A model generated the notes under the pieces. The model was not told the origin of the DNA, searched no databases, and was given only the letters and a program-made list of their open reading frames with translations. Positions 11,812 through 15,085 of a stretch of 15,085 bases of DNA are shown here, piece after piece. The number at the start of each line of letters is the position of its first letter. Positions within the stretch are counted from its first letter, which is position 1. This DNA is from an archaeon (GTDB lineage Archaea; Nanobdellota; Nanobdellia; SCGC-AAA011-G17; GW2011-AR17): the NCBI GenBank assembly GCA_023245755.1, contig JAHFJQ010000009.1, positions 1 to 15,085 on the forward strand, in the 5' to 3' direction. The position numbers and the translations under genes are program-made.

Positions 11812-14366
11812 TTTGTTTTTCTACTCACTTCGTCAATAATCTTTTTTATGTCAATGGTTCCATTTTCACTTCTGGAAACATCAATATGATCATCACCATA
11901 TGCGAATTGAACAATGGATTTGTTTGCATCTCGTACTGTTCCATCGTATTCTACTTTCAAATCTTGTAATGCGTTTGCAAGTCTTCTATAGAGATATCCT
12001 GATTTTGGTGTTCTCAAAGCCGTATCCATCAGAGAGTCTCGTCCAGTCATTGCGTGGAAGAAAAACTCTACAGGGTTAAGGCCATTTTTATAGCTATGAC
12101 GGACAAATCCTTTTGCTTCTGGACTTTTATCATGTTCTCTAAAGAGAGAGAGTGTTCTATTTTTGTATCCTCTTTCAATACGTTTTCCACGCAGAGCTTG
12201 CTGTCCTACTAAGACAGATGTTTGTGCAAGGTTTAGGATGTTTCCTTTTCCAGCTTTTGACATAATGATTGCGTTGTTTGTATCCGAAACCGTTTTACTA
12301 ATCATTTTCCCAACCATATTCCTTGTTTCGTTTAATTTTTGCATGACTAATAATTCTAATGTTTCTTCTACAGTTTTTCCTGAGAAATTTTTCAATCTTC
12401 CATGCTCGTATTGATCAATAGTGTCATTTACTGAGGTAATTGCTTCTGCAATAATATTTTTTGCTTTTTCTCTTACCTCTTCAGGAATATCTGCATCGGA
12501 AGTTGTAATAGTAAATCCTCTCTTCTGAAGATATGCAATTCCTAACTTGAATATTTTTCCAAAAATATCAACACATTCTGCTTCGGAATAACTTCTGTTA
12601 ATATCTCTGAGTAGTGTTCCGTTATCCTCACCAATAGTCTTAGGATCAATCTGACCGGTTTTTAGTTGTCCATTTTCTATAACCACTTTATCATAGACAA
12701 AGTTAAAGTCAGAAGGAAGAACTGCTGAGAATACTTCTTTTCCGGTTACTTTTTTCTTTAATGCATTTAATTTTTTAGAATCTTCAAGACCAATAGAAAC
12801 TAAAAGTTCTATAGCTTCTTCTCTAGACATTTCCATTCTATCATCAGTAAGTAAGTAGTTTCCTGTAACCGCATCCTCAATACACCCAATAACGTTTAGA
12901 CCATGTTTTGGGCTCATGATTTGTGTTTCTACTTCCATAAGGATTTCTGCTTCAGCACGAGCCTCTTCTGTTTGAGGTATGTGTAGGTTCATCTCATCCC
13001 CATCGAAATCTGCGTTGTAAGGATTACATACGGAAGGATTCAAACGGAAAGATTTTCCGGGAAGAACTCTGATTTTATGACACATTATGGACATTCTGTG
13101 AAGAGAAGGCTGTCTGTTAAAGATAGAAATATCTCCATCTACCAAATGCCTTTCTACAATTTGTCCAGGACAAAGCTCTGTAAGAATGACTTCTTGCGTT
13201 TCTGCAGTAATTTTCTTTTTCTTTAGTCCATCGAGAACATAATTTGCTCCAGGATAGTTTTTAGGGCCATTTTTAATGAAAGTCTTTAACCATTCAATAT
13301 TCCATTCGGTTACTCGCTCTGGAACAGTTAATTCCATCGCAATAAGGGTTGGAACCCCAACTTCGTTTAATTCTATCTTTGGATCTGGAGAGATTACTGT
13401 ACGAGCAGCATAGTTTACTCTTTTTCCTGCAAGGTTGTGTCTGAAACGGCCTTCTTTACTTTTGATCCTTTCTGTAATTGTTTTCAAAGGCTGTCCAGAT
13501 CTATGACGAGCAGGAGGAACCTGAGCAATATCATTGTTAAAGAATGTGGTAATGTGGTACTGTAATAAGTCCCAAAGGTCTTCTACAATGATTTCTGGTG
13601 CTCCAGCATTAATATTTTCAAATAATCTCTGGTTGATACGAACAATATCACTTAATTTGTGTGTTAAGTCGTCTTCAGCACGTTCACCAGTTTCAAGAGT
13701 AATAGATGGTCTCATTGTTACCGGAGGAATTGGGAAAACACCCATAACCATCCATTCTGGTCTTGCATATCTAGGATCAACACCAATTAAGAGACAATCT
13801 TGGTCAGTAATTTTTTCAAAGCGCTCTAGAATTTCAATAGGAGTTATTCTTTTCGTATCTTCCATAAAGGTACTAGGCTTTTCAAATTTTGCAGGAGTTA
13901 GTTTTGCTTTACAATGAGGACATTTTTTGACATTCTTTGCACCAGCACGAGCAAGCTTACTTATTTTAGGAATAAGATCTTCTTTTCCGATGGATTTTAA
14001 CTTATCAATTTTAGATTGATATTTGAGAATATTTTCATCATCAAGAAGAATTCTACTACATTCCTTACACGTTGTTTGTAAGAAAGTGTAAATAGCTTTA
14101 ATGTAACTAATGTGAAGCACTGGACGACCAAGTTCAATGTACCCAAAGTGACCAGGACACTCCTTTAATTTCCCATTACAGGTTCTACAACGTAGACCTG
14201 GATCAATAACCCCAAGACGAGTATCCATTAATCCACCTTCTACGGGATATCCTTCTTTATCATAAAGCTCGGGAGTAACCATTTTCACATGAGCCATTTT
14301 CTTAATTTGTTGAGGAGACAACAAACTGAAACTTATACTGCCAACTTTTTTGAAGATCATTTCCAT
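11808..14366 (-). CDS. rpoA1: DNA-directed RNA polymerase subunit A'
   Basis: This 852-residue N-terminal part of the largest subunit carries the polymerase active site. NADFDGD at 451-457 holds the three Asp that bind the catalytic magnesium. A clamp zinc site reads C60, C63, C70, H73 (CRTCNGKLKECPGH), and a second is made by C100/C103 and C149/C152. The bridge helix lies at about 770-800 (MTGRDSLMDTALRTPKSGYL, then YRRLANAL). The length fits archaeal A', with no intein or insertion. ATG 14366 begins one nucleotide after the rpoB stop. A second ATG at 14360 would give a start two residues shorter and cannot be excluded. No clear Shine-Dalgarno is present, so translation is probably coupled to rpoB. 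It overlaps rpoA2 by 4 nt. Confidence 0.98.
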   Translation of the reverse strand: MEMIFKKVGSISFSLLSPQQIKKMAHVKMVTPELYDKEGYPVEGGLMDTRLGVIDPGLRCRTCNGKLKECPGHFGYIELGRPVLHISYIKAIYTFLQTTCKECSRILLDDENILKYQSKIDKLKSIGKEDLIPKISKLARAGAKNVKKCPHCKAKLTPAKFEKPSTFMEDTKRITPIEILERFEKITDQDCLLIGVDPRYARPEWMVMGVFPIPPVTMRPSITLETGERAEDDLTHKLSDIVRINQRLFENINAGAPEIIVEDLWDLLQYHITTFFNNDIAQVPPARHRSGQPLKTITERIKSKEGRFRHNLAGKRVNYAARTVISPDPKIELNEVGVPTLIAMELTVPERVTEWNIEWLKTFIKNGPKNYPGANYVLDGLKKKKITAETQEVILTELCPGQIVERHLVDGDISIFNRQPSLHRMSIMCHKIRVLPGKSFRLNPSVCNPYNADFDGDEMNLHIPQTEEARAEAEILMEVETQIMSPKHGLNVIGCIEDAVTGNYLLTDDRMEMSREEAIELLVSIGLEDSKKLNALKKKVTGKEVFSAVLPSDFNFVYDKVVIENGQLKTGQIDPKTIGEDNGTLLRDINRSYSEAECVDIFGKIFKLGIAYLQKRGFTITTSDADIPEEVREKAKNIIAEAITSVNDTIDQYEHGRLKNFSGKTVEETLELLVMQKLNETRNMVGKMISKTVSDTNNAIIMSKAGKGNILNLAQTSVLVGQQALRGKRIERGYKNRTLSLFREHDKSPEAKGFVRHSYKNGLNPVEFFFHAMTGRDSLMDTALRTPKSGYLYRRLANALQDLKVEYDGTVRDANKSIVQFAYGDDHIDVSRSENGTIDIKKIIDEVSRKTK

Positions 14367-14367
14367 T

Positions 14368-15085
14368 TTAGTACTTGTTCTTTAGGTTTATTTTAGGATA
14401 AATAATTAATGATTTTAATTCATCCAGTAAGAGTTTGAATGCGTAACTCATTTCTATGGAGTTTACTTCTGCATTTGCGCCACACTTTGGACATGTTGCT
14501 CGTTTTTTGAGCCAGTCAAATATTGCAACCATTCCACACGTCTCACAGATGTGAAGAATAGTTTTATCTGAATCGAATCTTTCTTTTAAGAGTAAGGATG
14601 CTCCGTGAGCTACAAGACAGTCTTTCTCCATCTCTCCTAATCTTAATCCTCCACCAGCACTTCTTCCTTCAATAGGCTGCCTGGTTAGAAGCTGGATTTT
14701 TCCTGAAGCACGAGCGTGCATTTTGTTTGCAACCATGTGCTTGAGTTTTAAGTAATACATATTTCCAACGTAAATATTTGCTTTAAATTCTTCTCCAGTG
14801 ATTCCATTGTACATTCTCTCGGTCCCATTTTCTCTGAAACCAGATTCGAGAAGTTCTCTTCTTAATTCCTTTTCAGATTCAGCAGAGAAGGTTGTTCCAT
14901 CAATAAGTCTCCCACTGAGAGCTCCAACTTTTCCACCAATAACTTCAATTAAGTGAGAAATGGTCATACGAGAAGGAATAGAGTGCGGAGAGAAGATAAT
15001 GTCTGGCACAATTCCAGATGCTGTAAAAGGCATGTCTGCTTGCGGAACAATTCTTCCAATAACCCCTTTTTGCCCGTAACGAGAA
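14368..15085 (-). CDS. rpoB: DNA-directed RNA polymerase subunit B, C-terminal part
   Basis: The frame is open to the right edge of the window, so only the last 238 residues are seen. They begin SRYGQKGVIGRIVPQADMPF, part of the universally conserved C-terminal core of the second-largest subunit. Next come IPSRMT and KMHARASGKIQLLTRQPIEG with GGGLRLGEMEKDCLVAHG, which contact the largest subunit and the RNA-DNA hybrid. A zinc site (CETC then CPKC, 24 residues overall) is typical of archaeal B. It heads this stretch of the operon, with rpoA1 starting one nucleotide after its stop. Whether subunit B is whole or split into B' and B'' in this organism cannot be told from this part. Confidence 0.97.
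   Translation of the reverse strand, partial: SRYGQKGVIGRIVPQADMPFTASGIVPDIIFSPHSIPSRMTISHLIEVIGGKVGALSGRLIDGTTFSAESEKELRRELLESGFRENGTERMYNGITGEEFKANIYVGNMYYLKLKHMVANKMHARASGKIQLLTRQPIEGRSAGGGLRLGEMEKDCLVAHGASLLLKERFDSDKTILHICETCGMVAIFDWLKKRATCPKCGANAEVNSIEMSYAFKLLLDELKSLIIYPKINLKNKY

Overview
This AT-rich window is archaeal. The largest RNA polymerase subunit is split into A' and A'', ribosomal proteins L30e, L35Ae and L10e (uL16) are of the archaeal/eukaryotic kind, NusA is the short two-KH form, and TATA boxes sit at archaeal spacing. Many small unplaced genes and a large nucleotidyltransferase-fold protein next to L35Ae suggest a DPANN-type archaeon (Woesearchaeota/Pacearchaeota-like). 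That placement is inference; the archaeal origin is not in doubt.

Layout, left to right. (1) 1-2570: a mostly minus-strand run of unrelated single genes. It holds a transglutaminase-like protein cut by the window edge, a small membrane-anchored protein, a putative HEYGH zinc metallopeptidase, a divergent plus-strand 117-residue protein and a 91-residue protein. (2) 2644-3770: ftsZ (FtsZ2-like), the one single gene with a real leader and a strong Shine-Dalgarno. (3) 3771-4116: a gene-poor stretch with a likely 32-residue leaderless microprotein, then a 278-residue protein with two copies of a 39-residue repeat. (4) 4956-7969: a minus-strand operon of a 619-residue nucleotidyltransferase-fold protein, L35Ae, L10e and a trailing unknown gene. 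(5) 8052-10003: rps7 and rps12 with an unknown plus-strand gene on each side. (6) 10000-15085: the minus-strand string rpoB (3' part), rpoA1, rpoA2, rpl30e, nusA, with junctions overlapping by 4 nt or spaced by 1 nt.

Two themes stand out. First, almost every gene at the head of a transcript has a TATA-like box starting 27-32 nt before its start codon, so it is probably read from a leaderless mRNA. Downstream operon genes more often carry a GGTGA/AGGAG-type ribosome-binding site. This rule fixes several start codons, including ATG rather than GTG or TTG for the genes at 9626 and 8052, and it supports the 32-residue ORF. Second, the classical archaeal order rpoB-A'-A''-L30e-NusA-S12-S7 is preserved but interrupted by an inverted unknown gene between nusA and rps12. 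A second unknown gene lies downstream of rps7, where translation elongation factor genes often sit.

No tRNA, rRNA, CRISPR array, insertion sequence or prophage is visible. The most unusual protein is the 619-residue one: it carries an intact nucleotidyltransferase motif plus what reads as an upstream degenerate copy of the same fold.
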